Assembly (NCBI GenBank): GCA_002763155.1
Contig: PFCU01000025.1
Location: 1 to 7,533, forward strand
Direction of reading: 5' to 3'
Length of the DNA: 7,533 nt
DNA from: Candidatus Pacearchaeota archaeon CG10_big_fil_rev_8_21_14_0_10_30_48
Lineage (GTDB): Archaea; Nanobdellota; Nanobdellia; Pacearchaeales; GW2011-AR1
The notes beneath the pieces are model-generated. The model worked only from the letters and a program-made list of their open reading frames with translations. It searched no databases and was not told the DNA's origin. Below, one piece after another: positions 1-5,551 of the stretch. The stretch's first letter is position 1, and each line of letters starts with the position of its first letter. Made by a program: the position numbers and the translations under genes.

Positions 1-320
1 AACAATATAATAAATGCCCAAGCAATACTCGGTTTCATAAAATCACCCATATCTTTCTGAGAAAATCCTACAATCATCATTAAGAAAAATAAAGATAAAA
101 TCAAAATAACAAACCACGGAACGACAGTTTGAACATAAACAACTCCGGGAGAAAACGTAATAAAAATAATTCCAAAAATAAAACTAACCATAAGATTAAC
201 AAACGGACTCTCTCCTAAAATTTGGGTCTTAGATAAAACAGCATACATCACAGTAAATACAAATAAAAATCCAAAAATAGGCATGTAATATGCAAGCCAA
301 GTAATATCAAATACTGCCAT
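1..320 (-). CDS. Small multi-pass membrane protein, paralog 1 of 3 (C-terminus beyond window edge)
   Basis: The reading frame starts at the ATG at 318-320 and stays open to the window edge, giving 106 visible codons. The protein begins MAVFDITWLAYYMP, then a hydrophobic stretch carrying LFVFTVMYAVLSKTQILG (about residues 19-36), a second hydrophobic segment (about 40-58) and a third (about 69-90) ending MMIVGF. After a short polar loop (SQKDMGDFMKP) a further hydrophobic segment begins. The same layout and the same VFT...A[IV]L.K..ILG signature occur in the next two genes upstream on this strand, so they are paralogs. Its start lies two bases after the stop of paralog 2, with no TATA box or clear ribosome-binding site between, so it is probably co-transcribed and translationally coupled. 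Function is unknown. It should be an integral cytoplasmic-membrane protein. I do not recognise a named family. Confidence 0.85.
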   Translation of the reverse strand, partial: MAVFDITWLAYYMPIFGFLFVFTVMYAVLSKTQILGESPFVNLMVSFIFGIIFITFSPGVVYVQTVVPWFVILILSLFFLMMIVGFSQKDMGDFMKPSIAWAFIIL

Positions 321-322
321 TT

Positions 323-865
323 TTACTGGGTACCATCATAAATTCTATGAGGAAAAGGAGTTTTTGCAGAAGAGCCAGAATTTACAACAATAGATATGAA
401 AACAATTAATATAATTCCTGCAACAATTGCCGAAATATTTTCTTGCCACCAACTTCCTGTCCACCAAGAATAATCACTTAAACTCTGTAATAAAATAACT
501 ATGAAAATAATTCCTCCAATTCCAAAGAATATCGTTGCAGCTCCTGTACGTTTACCGCCTTTTTCAAAATCTACAAATAATCCTACTAAAATCATCGCAG
601 CCAAAATTATAGAAAGTCCTATTCCTACTTTTGGAAAAATAATCTGAAAAAATACCGGCACAGCATCAAACTGCAAAGACATCAAAGCAACTGCGCCCGC
701 AATTACTGCGTTAATTCCTTTACTTGATTTATCATCGGCACCAAAAATTTTCGCCTTCTGTAAAATTGCAAAAACCAACGCAAACACAAGCATTCCAGGT
801 AAAACATAATAGAAAATTCCAAGGTCAGCCCATTGTTGTAATATTAATCCGATTGGTTGTGCCAT
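323..865 (-). CDS. Small five-helix membrane protein, paralog 2 of 3
   Basis: A 180-residue protein with about five hydrophobic segments: 15-35, 51-77 (weaker, may be amphipathic), 80-99, 108-126 and 143-161. A short polar tail follows (NSGSSAKTPFPHRIYDGTQ). The signature LVFALVFAILQKAKIFG lies at about residues 26-42 and is followed by a charged loop and INAVIAG, as in the neighbouring paralogs. The loop between segments 4 and 5 is rich in tryptophan (W134, W135, W139, W140), suggesting a membrane-surface element. The ATG at 863-865 has a good TATA box (TATTTAAATA) centred 25 bases upstream, which fits a leaderless mRNA and fixes this start. Paralog 1 follows after two bases. No enzymatic motif is visible. 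Function unknown: a structural or complex-forming membrane component is as much as can be inferred. Confidence 0.87.
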   Translation of the reverse strand: MAQPIGLILQQWADLGIFYYVLPGMLVFALVFAILQKAKIFGADDKSSKGINAVIAGAVALMSLQFDAVPVFFQIIFPKVGIGLSIILAAMILVGLFVDFEKGGKRTGAATIFFGIGGIIFIVILLQSLSDYSWWTGSWWQENISAIVAGIILIVFISIVVNSGSSAKTPFPHRIYDGTQ

Positions 866-884
866 TAGAAAAAATAGTAAAGAT

Positions 885-895
885 TATTTAAATAT
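885..895 (-). promoter_or_regulatory. TATA box for paralog 2
   Basis: Minus-strand ATATTTAAATA, centred at 890, is 25 bases upstream of the ATG whose first base is 865. Archaeal TATA boxes sit about 26 bases before the transcription start, so the transcript should begin at or next to the ATG. No G-rich ribosome-binding site lies between. Confidence 0.65.
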
Positions 896-956
896 GTTTC
901 GTAATTCAAATTTATTATAAAAATTAATTAATTATCAAAATCGTCGCTAGAAATAA

Positions 957-1472
957 TTACTCAGATTTTTTTCCAGAACCAATTCCGGGCATAACAACAA
1001 TTGCAATCGCGCCAATAACAATAACTAAAAGAATAATATTTGACATCCAACTATTTCCTGCATAATCTATAAACAATGAATAATAAATTTTATCCCACTG
1101 GCCTGTTATAACCAACATTGCAATTACTAAAGCAACAACAATTAAAATTCCTAAACCTGTTTTCACAGATTTATTCAACACCAAACCTTCTTCACCACTT
1201 GCTACAAATCCGAACAAAAGCATGAACACCAATAAAACAACCAAACTCACTGCAAGAAACGGCATTAAATTAATTATAATGTCTGTGCTCCAAGAAAAAG
1301 CCACTACAATTAAGGCGATTGACAAAGCAATCAAAGCGTCAATCTGAGATTTCTCCTCGCCAAGAATTTTAGACTTTTGTAAAATCGCGAATATCAAAGT
1401 GAACACAAGCAAAAAAGGATAAACTACTCTAACTGCAAAAAAACTCGTCAAAATTGTTTCAAATACTGCCAT
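957..1472 (-). CDS. Small five-helix membrane protein, paralog 3 of 3
   Basis: A 171-residue protein when started at the ATG at 1470-1472. An in-frame TTG at 1491-1493 would add seven residues, but the ATG start gives MAVFETIL, matching MAVFDITW of paralog 1, so the ATG is preferred. Hydrophobic segments lie at about 14-31, 44-60, 71-91, 106-123 and 145-161. The signature LVFTLIFAILQKSKILGEE is at residues 22-40, followed by IDALIALSIALI, the counterpart of GINAVIAG in paralog 2. The protein ends in a short basic tail (GSGKKSE). A 91-bp gap containing a TATA box separates it from paralog 2, so the two may be transcribed separately. No catalytic motif is seen and function is unknown. The hydrophobic pattern is very secure; a family name is not. 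Confidence 0.87.
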   Translation of the reverse strand: MAVFETILTSFFAVRVVYPFLLVFTLIFAILQKSKILGEEKSQIDALIALSIALIVVAFSWSTDIIINLMPFLAVSLVVLLVFMLLFGFVASGEEGLVLNKSVKTGLGILIVVALVIAMLVITGQWDKIYYSLFIDYAGNSWMSNIILLVIVIGAIAIVVMPGIGSGKKSE

Positions 1473-1548
1473 CTTTTCAATATAATTAAACAAATATGGT
1501 TTTTAATAGTTTCTATGATTTAGAATAAATAATTAATTTCTAACTAAA

Positions 1549-1565
1549 CGGGAAATCCCCCTACC
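1549..1565. other. GC-rich island in A+T-rich spacer
   Basis: The 105-bp spacer between the PRC-barrel gene and paralog 3 is almost all A/T apart from a 17-bp block reading CGGGAAATCCCCCTACC on the plus strand. GGG and CCC flank AAAT, so at most a three-base-pair stem is possible. It lies shortly downstream of the PRC-barrel stop on the minus strand and could be part of a 3' end or a protein-binding site. Neither is demonstrated. Confidence 0.25.
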
Positions 1566-1577
1566 TAAAACTAAAAA

Positions 1578-1862
1578 TTAATCAACTTCAAGGCCGCCAG
1601 CAATTTCTGGAAGGTCTTGTTGAGAAGGCATCGCTACTCTATTGATGATAAAAACATCACCTACAGACTTTACATAAGAATGAGGGATTATAACTCCTCT
1701 TGCACCATTGAATAAATTACTGATACCACCTGAAACTCTTATTCTCCAAGAATCAACTTTGTTATTAACGAGGTTAGCCTCTTCTATATCTCCAAAAAAG
1801 TCGCCTTCGTCAGTATAAACTTTCTTACCCACAACGTCACTAATTTTTTTTATCTTAAGCAT
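1578..1862 (-). CDS. PRC-barrel domain protein
   Basis: A 94-residue soluble protein that is almost entirely one PRC-barrel domain. The diagnostic pieces are KISDVVGKKVYTDEGDFFGD near the N-terminus (a V.G..V....G...G pattern), a middle strand DSWRIRVS, and GVIIPHSYVKSVGDVFIINR at about residues 56-75, a typical archaeal PRC-barrel ending of the IP...V..VGDV.I type. A short acidic tail follows. Small stand-alone PRC-barrel proteins are widespread in archaea. Some (CdpB family, studied in haloarchaea) link FtsZ-dependent cell-division proteins, while others are thought to help RNA processing. Which role applies here cannot be told from sequence alone. The ATG at 1860-1862 has a TATA box centred about 25 bases upstream, so the mRNA is probably leaderless. 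It precedes the membrane-protein paralogs on the same strand but is 105 bp away. Confidence 0.88.
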   Translation of the reverse strand: MLKIKKISDVVGKKVYTDEGDFFGDIEEANLVNNKVDSWRIRVSGGISNLFNGARGVIIPHSYVKSVGDVFIINRVAMPSQQDLPEIAGGLEVD

Positions 1863-1883
1863 GATTTGTTGAGCTAAATTTTA

Positions 1884-1891
1884 TTTATATA
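1884..1891 (-). promoter_or_regulatory. TATA box for the PRC-barrel gene
   Basis: Minus-strand TATATAAA, within AGTATATAAATAA, is centred at about 1887.5. That is 25 bases before the ATG at 1862, the spacing of a leaderless archaeal promoter. Confidence 0.7.
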
Positions 1892-2008
1892 CTTTTCTAT
1901 CATTAAATCATATAGATGAAATGCATTACAATAAATAATTTCCTTAAAAAAGAGGATTAAATTTAACAAATAAACCCTTTTCGAATACAAAACTCAATTA
2001 ACGCAATG

Positions 2009-2017
2009 TTTATAAAA
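2009..2017 (+). promoter_or_regulatory. TATA box for the M50-like membrane protein gene
   Basis: TTTATAAAA is centred at 2013, 25 bases upstream of the ATG at 2038. The spacer holds no Shine-Dalgarno-like sequence. The 175-bp divergent spacer 1863-2037 carries this box and the PRC-barrel box, with nothing else recognisable between. Confidence 0.7.
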
Positions 2018-2037
2018 ATAAATTAACTATCAAGAAT

Positions 2038-2685
2038 ATGTTTACAACGAAAGAAATAACACATATTTTCCTAGTAGGGATTATTTTAGTTTTCGTGGTT
2101 GCATTTAAAGAAACTATTTCTTCAGGAATAGACATTTTATTTGTTGGAACCATGTTTGCATTCATTTTACTTACTATTTTATTAAATGTTATTGCTAAAA
2201 AATCAATGGCTCAAAGATATGAATCAACTCTTGAGACAAGTATTTGGAATTGGGAAAGATTCGGATTCAAAAGAGAAAGACGTTTGAACAAACCAATCCC
2301 TGCAGGAATTATTTTCCCATTTTTGTTAGCTATTCTTTCGTATGGAAATTTTTTCTTATTCACTGTTTTAGAATCTAATATCACAGGAACATCTGCAAGA
2401 AGTGCAAAGTCTCATGGAAGATTTAGATTCACAGAAATGACTGACACAACTATGAGTTTTATCATCGGAGCAGGAGTTCTTGCGAATATCGCATTAGCCA
2501 TACTTGCCTATTTATTTGACTTAAGTGTCCTTGCAAGATTCAGTATATATTATGCGTCGTGGTCACTTGTTCCTTTTGGAAGTTTAGACGGAACAAAAAT
2601 CTTTTTCGGAAATCGAAACTACTGGTTCTTATTAGTAGTTATTACTGGAATTTTACTTCTATATGCGCTGGCTATTCCGAGTTAG
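2038..2685 (+). CDS. M50 (site-2 protease)-like membrane protein lacking the HExxH motif
   Basis: A 215-residue protein with about five to six hydrophobic segments (10-23, 31-52, 88-111, 139-160, 163-180, 195-212). Its layout follows archaeal M50 metallopeptidases. NVIAKKSMAQRYE (residues 50-62) sits where HELAHKxVAQRYG is expected, GAGVLANIALAIL (144-156) matches the usual GPLANLxLAxL, and SLVPFGSLDGTKIF (176-189) matches NLLPxxxLDGxKxF. The third zinc ligand region (D184, G185) is therefore kept, but both histidines and the glutamate of HExxH are absent (N50, V51, K54), as is the usual asparagine (S176). The simplest reading is a catalytically dead relative that may bind membrane proteins or a partner protease. 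The family assignment is inferred from motif alignment by eye and could be wrong. The leaderless ATG at 2038 has a TATA box at the proper distance. No obvious operon partner. Confidence 0.72.
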   Translation: MFTTKEITHIFLVGIILVFVVAFKETISSGIDILFVGTMFAFILLTILLNVIAKKSMAQRYESTLETSIWNWERFGFKRERRLNKPIPAGIIFPFLLAILSYGNFFLFTVLESNITGTSARSAKSHGRFRFTEMTDTTMSFIIGAGVLANIALAILAYLFDLSVLARFSIYYASWSLVPFGSLDGTKIFFGNRNYWFLLVVITGILLLYALAIPS

Positions 2686-2867
2686 ATAATTTATTTCTAG
2701 TAGCAATCTCGCAAACATTAAGCAACTCAATTTTAGATTCTCAAGTATTTAATCAATCCACAATCATTTGGTGAAATAAGTTTACAGCATCAATTTCATC
2801 AACTCACAATTACCCATCAACAATCCCGCAATCATATAGAAACCCAAGTTTATCTCAACGATAAATC
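2686..2867. other. Non-coding spacer, G-poor on the plus strand
   Basis: No gene is supported between the membrane-protein stop and the helicase promoter. The plus strand is rich in A, T and C but poor in G (about 16 G in the 210 bases up to 2895), with loosely recurring CAATC/ATCAA words. A T-rich stretch directly after the stop (ATTTATTTCT) could serve as an archaeal terminator. No hairpin was seen. Confidence 0.4.
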
Positions 2868-2875
2868 TTATATAC
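2868..2875 (+). promoter_or_regulatory. TATA box for the helicase-nuclease operon
   Basis: TTATATAC is centred at about 2871.5, 24-25 bases before the ATG at 2896. The intervening sequence is T/C-rich with no ribosome-binding site, which fits a leaderless mRNA covering both repair genes. Confidence 0.7.
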
Positions 2876-2895
2876 TTCTTACTTTTTTTCAACAG

Positions 2896-4449
2896 ATGGA
2901 AAAATTTCTTCTTAATATAAAACCTCGAGAATATCAAAAACAAATTGTTGAAACTTGCAAAAAGAAAAATAGCCTTGTGGTACTTCCAACCGGAATTGGA
3001 AAAACCCTTGTTGCATTAATGTTAGTAATAGAAAGAATGAAAGAAATTCCGACGGGGAAAATACTATTTTTAGCTCCAACAAGACCTTTAGCAGAACAGC
3101 ATTTAAATTATTTTGAAAAACACCTTCCAGAACTTTTCGCACAAATGGATTTATTCACAGGACAAGTAAATGCAGAAAAACGAAAAGAAATATGGCAAAG
3201 AGCAGACATAATTTTCTCAACACCCCAATGCATCGCAAATGATTTAAAAAATAAATTGTACGATTTAAACGAAGTTTCATTGTTAATTGAAGATGAAGCC
3301 CATCGTTGCGTGAAAAATTATTCTTACACTTATGTTGCAAAAAAATATGTCGAGCAATCAATTAACCAAAGAATTTTAGGCCTAACAGCCTCTCCAGGAA
3401 CAGATCAAAAAGCCATTAAAAAAATATGTGAACACTTATGCATTGAAAATGTAGAAATAAGAACGCGAGATAGCGAGGATGTAAAAGAATATTTACAAGA
3501 TTTAGAATTCAACATAATCAAAGTAGAATTCCCAAAAAGATTCGAGGAAATAAGAGATTTATTAAAAAAAATCTACGACAGAAAAATAGGCGAATTAAAA
3601 AATAGAAATTTAATTTTTGGTCCAGCCAATAAAGTAACTCTAATTGAAGCCCAGAAAAAAATAATGAAATCAATTGCGTCAGGAAATAAAAATATGAATT
3701 TATTTGCAGGGGCATCTGCATGTGCTCAAGCCCTGAAAATTTCCCACGCGTTAGAATTAATCGAAACTCAAACTCTTTATGGATTAAATGAATATTTTTC
3801 AACGTTAAAAGAACAAGCAAAAAACAATCAAAGCAAAGCAGTAAAACAAATAATATCGAGGCCAGAATTCACTCAAGCAGAAAATTTAACTAACGAATTA
3901 TTAAAAGAAAATCTCGAACATCCTAAATTATTAGAATTAAAAGATTTAATAGAACAAAGAATAAAACAAAACCCAAAATCAAAAATAATTGTTTTTAGCC
4001 AATATCGAGATAGCGTATCAAAAATTTGTAAAGAATTAAATTTATTAAATATCTCTTCAAAAGTTTTCGTCGGACAAAGAAAAAAAGGTGAAACAGGTTT
4101 ATCTCAAAAAGAACAAAAACAAATCATTAAAGATTTTTCATTAGGAGAATTCAAAGTTTTATGCGCAACATCTATAGGAGAAGAAGGTTTAGACATTCCT
4201 GAAGTAAATGCAGTAGTATTTTATGAGCCAGTTCCAAGTGCAATAAGAAAGATACAAAGAGCAGGAAGAACAGCACGTTTAATGCCTGGAGAATTAATTA
4301 TGCTTGTAACAAAAAACACCAAGGACGAAGCTTCTTATTGGTCTGCACATCATAAAGAAAAGAGAATGCATTCAGCAATTCAAAAAATCAAAGATGACAT
4401 TAAAGATAATAAATTAAACTTTGAAGACAATCAGAAGAAGTTGTTTTAA
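2896..4449 (+). CDS. hef: Hef-like superfamily 2 DNA helicase (helicase half of split Hef)
   Basis: A 517-residue helicase closely matching the helicase part of euryarchaeal Hef (FANCM relative), which unwinds or remodels stalled forks and branched DNA. Motifs in order: REYQ (11-14); Walker A LPTGIGKT (30-37); motif Ia APTRPLAEQH (60-69); STPQ (108-111); motif II DEAHRCVKNYSY (133-144), as in Hef DEAHRAVGNYAY; motif III LTASPG (163-168). A helical insertion (about 205-345), characteristic of Hef/FANCM, contains HALELIETQ. Then come VFSQYRDS (366-373), FVGQ (391-394), SIGEEGLDIPEV (426-437), FYEPVPSAIRKIQ (442-454) and motif VI QRAGRTAR (454-461). Motif VI differs from the common QRRGRTGR at two places but keeps the key arginines. 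The protein stops right after QKKLF, where euryarchaeal Hef continues through a linker into the nuclease. The next gene supplies that nuclease after one base. The TATA box and leaderless spacing support the ATG at 2896. Confidence 0.95.
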   Translation: MEKFLLNIKPREYQKQIVETCKKKNSLVVLPTGIGKTLVALMLVIERMKEIPTGKILFLAPTRPLAEQHLNYFEKHLPELFAQMDLFTGQVNAEKRKEIWQRADIIFSTPQCIANDLKNKLYDLNEVSLLIEDEAHRCVKNYSYTYVAKKYVEQSINQRILGLTASPGTDQKAIKKICEHLCIENVEIRTRDSEDVKEYLQDLEFNIIKVEFPKRFEEIRDLLKKIYDRKIGELKNRNLIFGPANKVTLIEAQKKIMKSIASGNKNMNLFAGASACAQALKISHALELIETQTLYGLNEYFSTLKEQAKNNQSKAVKQIISRPEFTQAENLTNELLKENLEHPKLLELKDLIEQRIKQNPKSKIIVFSQYRDSVSKICKELNLLNISSKVFVGQRKKGETGLSQKEQKQIIKDFSLGEFKVLCATSIGEEGLDIPEVNAVVFYEPVPSAIRKIQRAGRTARLMPGELIMLVTKNTKDEASYWSAHHKEKRMHSAIQKIKDDIKDNKLNFEDNQKKLF

Positions 4450-4450
4450 A

Positions 4451-5131
4451 ATGCCATTCGTAGATATTTTTTCAAAATCAGAGAAAAAGGGAAAACCAAT
4501 TATTCGTCCTAAAATTATAGTTGACACACGGGAAAAAAATTCTCTAATCGCGAGCGAGTTAATGCGTCTTCAATGCGACGTGGAATTCCAACATTTGGGC
4601 ATCGGAGATTATATTGTAAAAGACACAGTCATAGAAAGAAAAACAATTTCAGATTTTCTTGGTTCAATGTTAAATAAACGTTTAGTCAAACAACTAAAAA
4701 ATATGCAACCTTTAAAATCAAAATTTCTAATTATTGAAGGAATAGATGAACACGAGCTTTATCATTCAGAATCACATATCAACGAAAATGCAATTCGGGG
4801 ATTTTTACTCTCGATAATATTAAATTTCAAAATTCCAATCATTTACACAAAAGATTATGCCGACACTGCGAAATTTCTAATTGTTTTAGCAAAAAAACCT
4901 ACTAAAGAACAAGAATCAGGAATCAATGATAAACCAAAACCTCGAGATGTCAAAGAACAATTACAATATATCTTAGAAGGATTTCCAGGAATCGGCCCAA
5001 AAACAGCAAGGAAACTTTTAGAAGAATTTGGAACACTAAAAGAAATAATCAACACCCCAATAGAAAAATTAGAAAAGTTAATCGGAAAGAAGGCTGAATC
5101 CTTTAAACTTTCGGATAAAAAATATAATTAA
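4451..5131 (+). CDS. ERCC4/XPF-type nuclease with HhH region (nuclease half of split Hef)
   Basis: A 226-residue protein. The ERCC4 nuclease motifs are all present: VDTREK (24-29), GDY (52-54) and ERKTISD (62-68), giving the classical GDxnERKx3D metal site. NAIRGFLLSI (113-122) and IPIIYT (128-133) match the rest of the fold. After a linker, EGFPGIGPKTARKLLEEFG (176-194) is a good helix-hairpin-helix. The second hairpin (LIGKKAES, 210-217) is weaker. XPF-family enzymes cut 3'-flap and fork DNA as dimers. The ATG at 4451 is one base after the helicase stop. A TTG at 4421 would start inside the helicase gene and is less likely. No TATA box precedes it, so it shares the helicase transcript. Together the two proteins equal the complete domain set of Hef. 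The stop overlaps that of the converging gene. Confidence 0.93.
   Translation: MPFVDIFSKSEKKGKPIIRPKIIVDTREKNSLIASELMRLQCDVEFQHLGIGDYIVKDTVIERKTISDFLGSMLNKRLVKQLKNMQPLKSKFLIIEGIDEHELYHSESHINENAIRGFLLSIILNFKIPIIYTKDYADTAKFLIVLAKKPTKEQESGINDKPKPRDVKEQLQYILEGFPGIGPKTARKLLEEFGTLKEIINTPIEKLEKLIGKKAESFKLSDKKYN
5128..5131. other. Shared TTAA holding two convergent stop codons
   Basis: The plus-strand TAA of the nuclease gene is 5129-5131 and the minus-strand TAA of the unknown gene is 5128-5130, so both lie within the palindrome TTAA. No room is left for a terminator between the genes. Each mRNA must end inside the opposite gene. Confidence 0.95.
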
Positions 5132-5445
5132 GCTGAAGTTAATCCCTTCTTTTCCATAAAATATCCCACATCAACAGGATAATGATTTTCATCCCTGATT
5201 TCTAATTTCTGAGGAGAAGTAAAAATGACAGGCCGAACATTTTTTCCTTGAATCTTGCTTTCTAAATCTTTTCCATCTTTAATTCTATTTTCTAAATTAT
5301 CTCGCAATGCATTCAAAACACTAAAATCGTGACAATTATGAAGAATAATACTTTCGTAAACCCCTTTCCTTTTATAATATGCATCTAAATCGTGAACAAT
5401 ATCTTTTGAAAATTGTTCTATAGTATAATTATCTCGAAAACTCAT
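5128..5445 (-). CDS. Small soluble protein of unknown function
   Basis: A 105-residue protein I do not recognise. It has no membrane segment and no signal peptide. The sequence suggests a mixed alpha/beta fold: a probable helix at about 8-27, a strand YESIILHN (30-37), a helix after CHDF (38-41) running to about 58, a polar lysine-rich stretch, a strand RPVIFTS (about 71-77) and a final part with DENHYPVDVGYF. Several charged and aromatic residues (H36, C38, H39, D40) cluster after the first strand, but no known active-site pattern is evident. The start is the ATG at 5443-5445. Codon use resembles the neighbours and the frame is free of stops, but with no family match it stays hypothetical. 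Its TAA overlaps the TAA of the nuclease gene on the other strand. It is 106 bp downstream of the ThpR gene on the same strand. Confidence 0.72.
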   Translation of the reverse strand: MSFRDNYTIEQFSKDIVHDLDAYYKRKGVYESIILHNCHDFSVLNALRDNLENRIKDGKDLESKIQGKNVRPVIFTSPQKLEIRDENHYPVDVGYFMEKKGLTSA

Positions 5446-5469
5446 TAAAATATATTAAACCAATCTTCC

Positions 5470-5479
5470 TTTAAAAAAA
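5470..5479 (-). promoter_or_regulatory. Weak TATA-like sequence for the 105-residue protein gene
   Basis: Minus-strand TTTTTTTAAA is centred about 29 bases before the ATG at 5445. It is a poorer match than the other boxes in the window. An alternative is the box at 5519-5526, which would give a leader of about 50 bases. Confidence 0.3.
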
Positions 5480-5518
5480 CAACCATAATCTATTAATCAT
5501 TTCAAAAAGCAACAATCT

Positions 5519-5526
5519 TATAAATA
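5519..5526. promoter_or_regulatory. Unassigned TATA-like box (TATAAATA)
   Basis: CTTATAAATACC on the plus strand is as good as the boxes assigned to genes. Read on the minus strand it could start a transcript near 5497 that leads into the 105-residue protein gene. Read on the plus strand no sense gene follows, and the transcript would run antisense into the ThpR gene. Direction cannot be decided from sequence. Confidence 0.35.
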
Positions 5527-5551
5527 CCCAAATACTTTATTCATTATATTT

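Noticed and set aside
1473..1493. TTG start adding seven residues to paralog 3
   Set aside because: Paralogs 1 and 2 begin at MAVF and MAQP, matching the ATG at 1470-1472.
2559..2774. Open frame of 71 codons on the plus strand overlapping the end of the M50-like gene
   Set aside because: It lies mostly inside a better-supported gene in another frame, has no promoter, and its extension past 2685 shows no protein-like pattern.
2912..3820. Three open frames (76, 68 and 100 codons) antisense to the helicase gene
   Set aside because: They are complementary to conserved helicase sequence, very rich in Leu/Phe as expected from A+T-rich antisense, and lack promoters.
4421..4450. TTG start giving the nuclease ten more residues
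   Set aside because: It would lie within the helicase gene. The ATG one base after the helicase stop is the simpler start, though the extended open frame is what makes the frameshift idea possible.
4855..5055. 66-codon frame antisense to the nuclease gene
   Set aside because: It covers the conserved helix-hairpin-helix coding region and has no promoter.
5471..5500. Nine-codon minus-strand frame downstream of the orphan TATA box
   Set aside because: Too short to support as a gene; kept only as part of the orphan-promoter observation.
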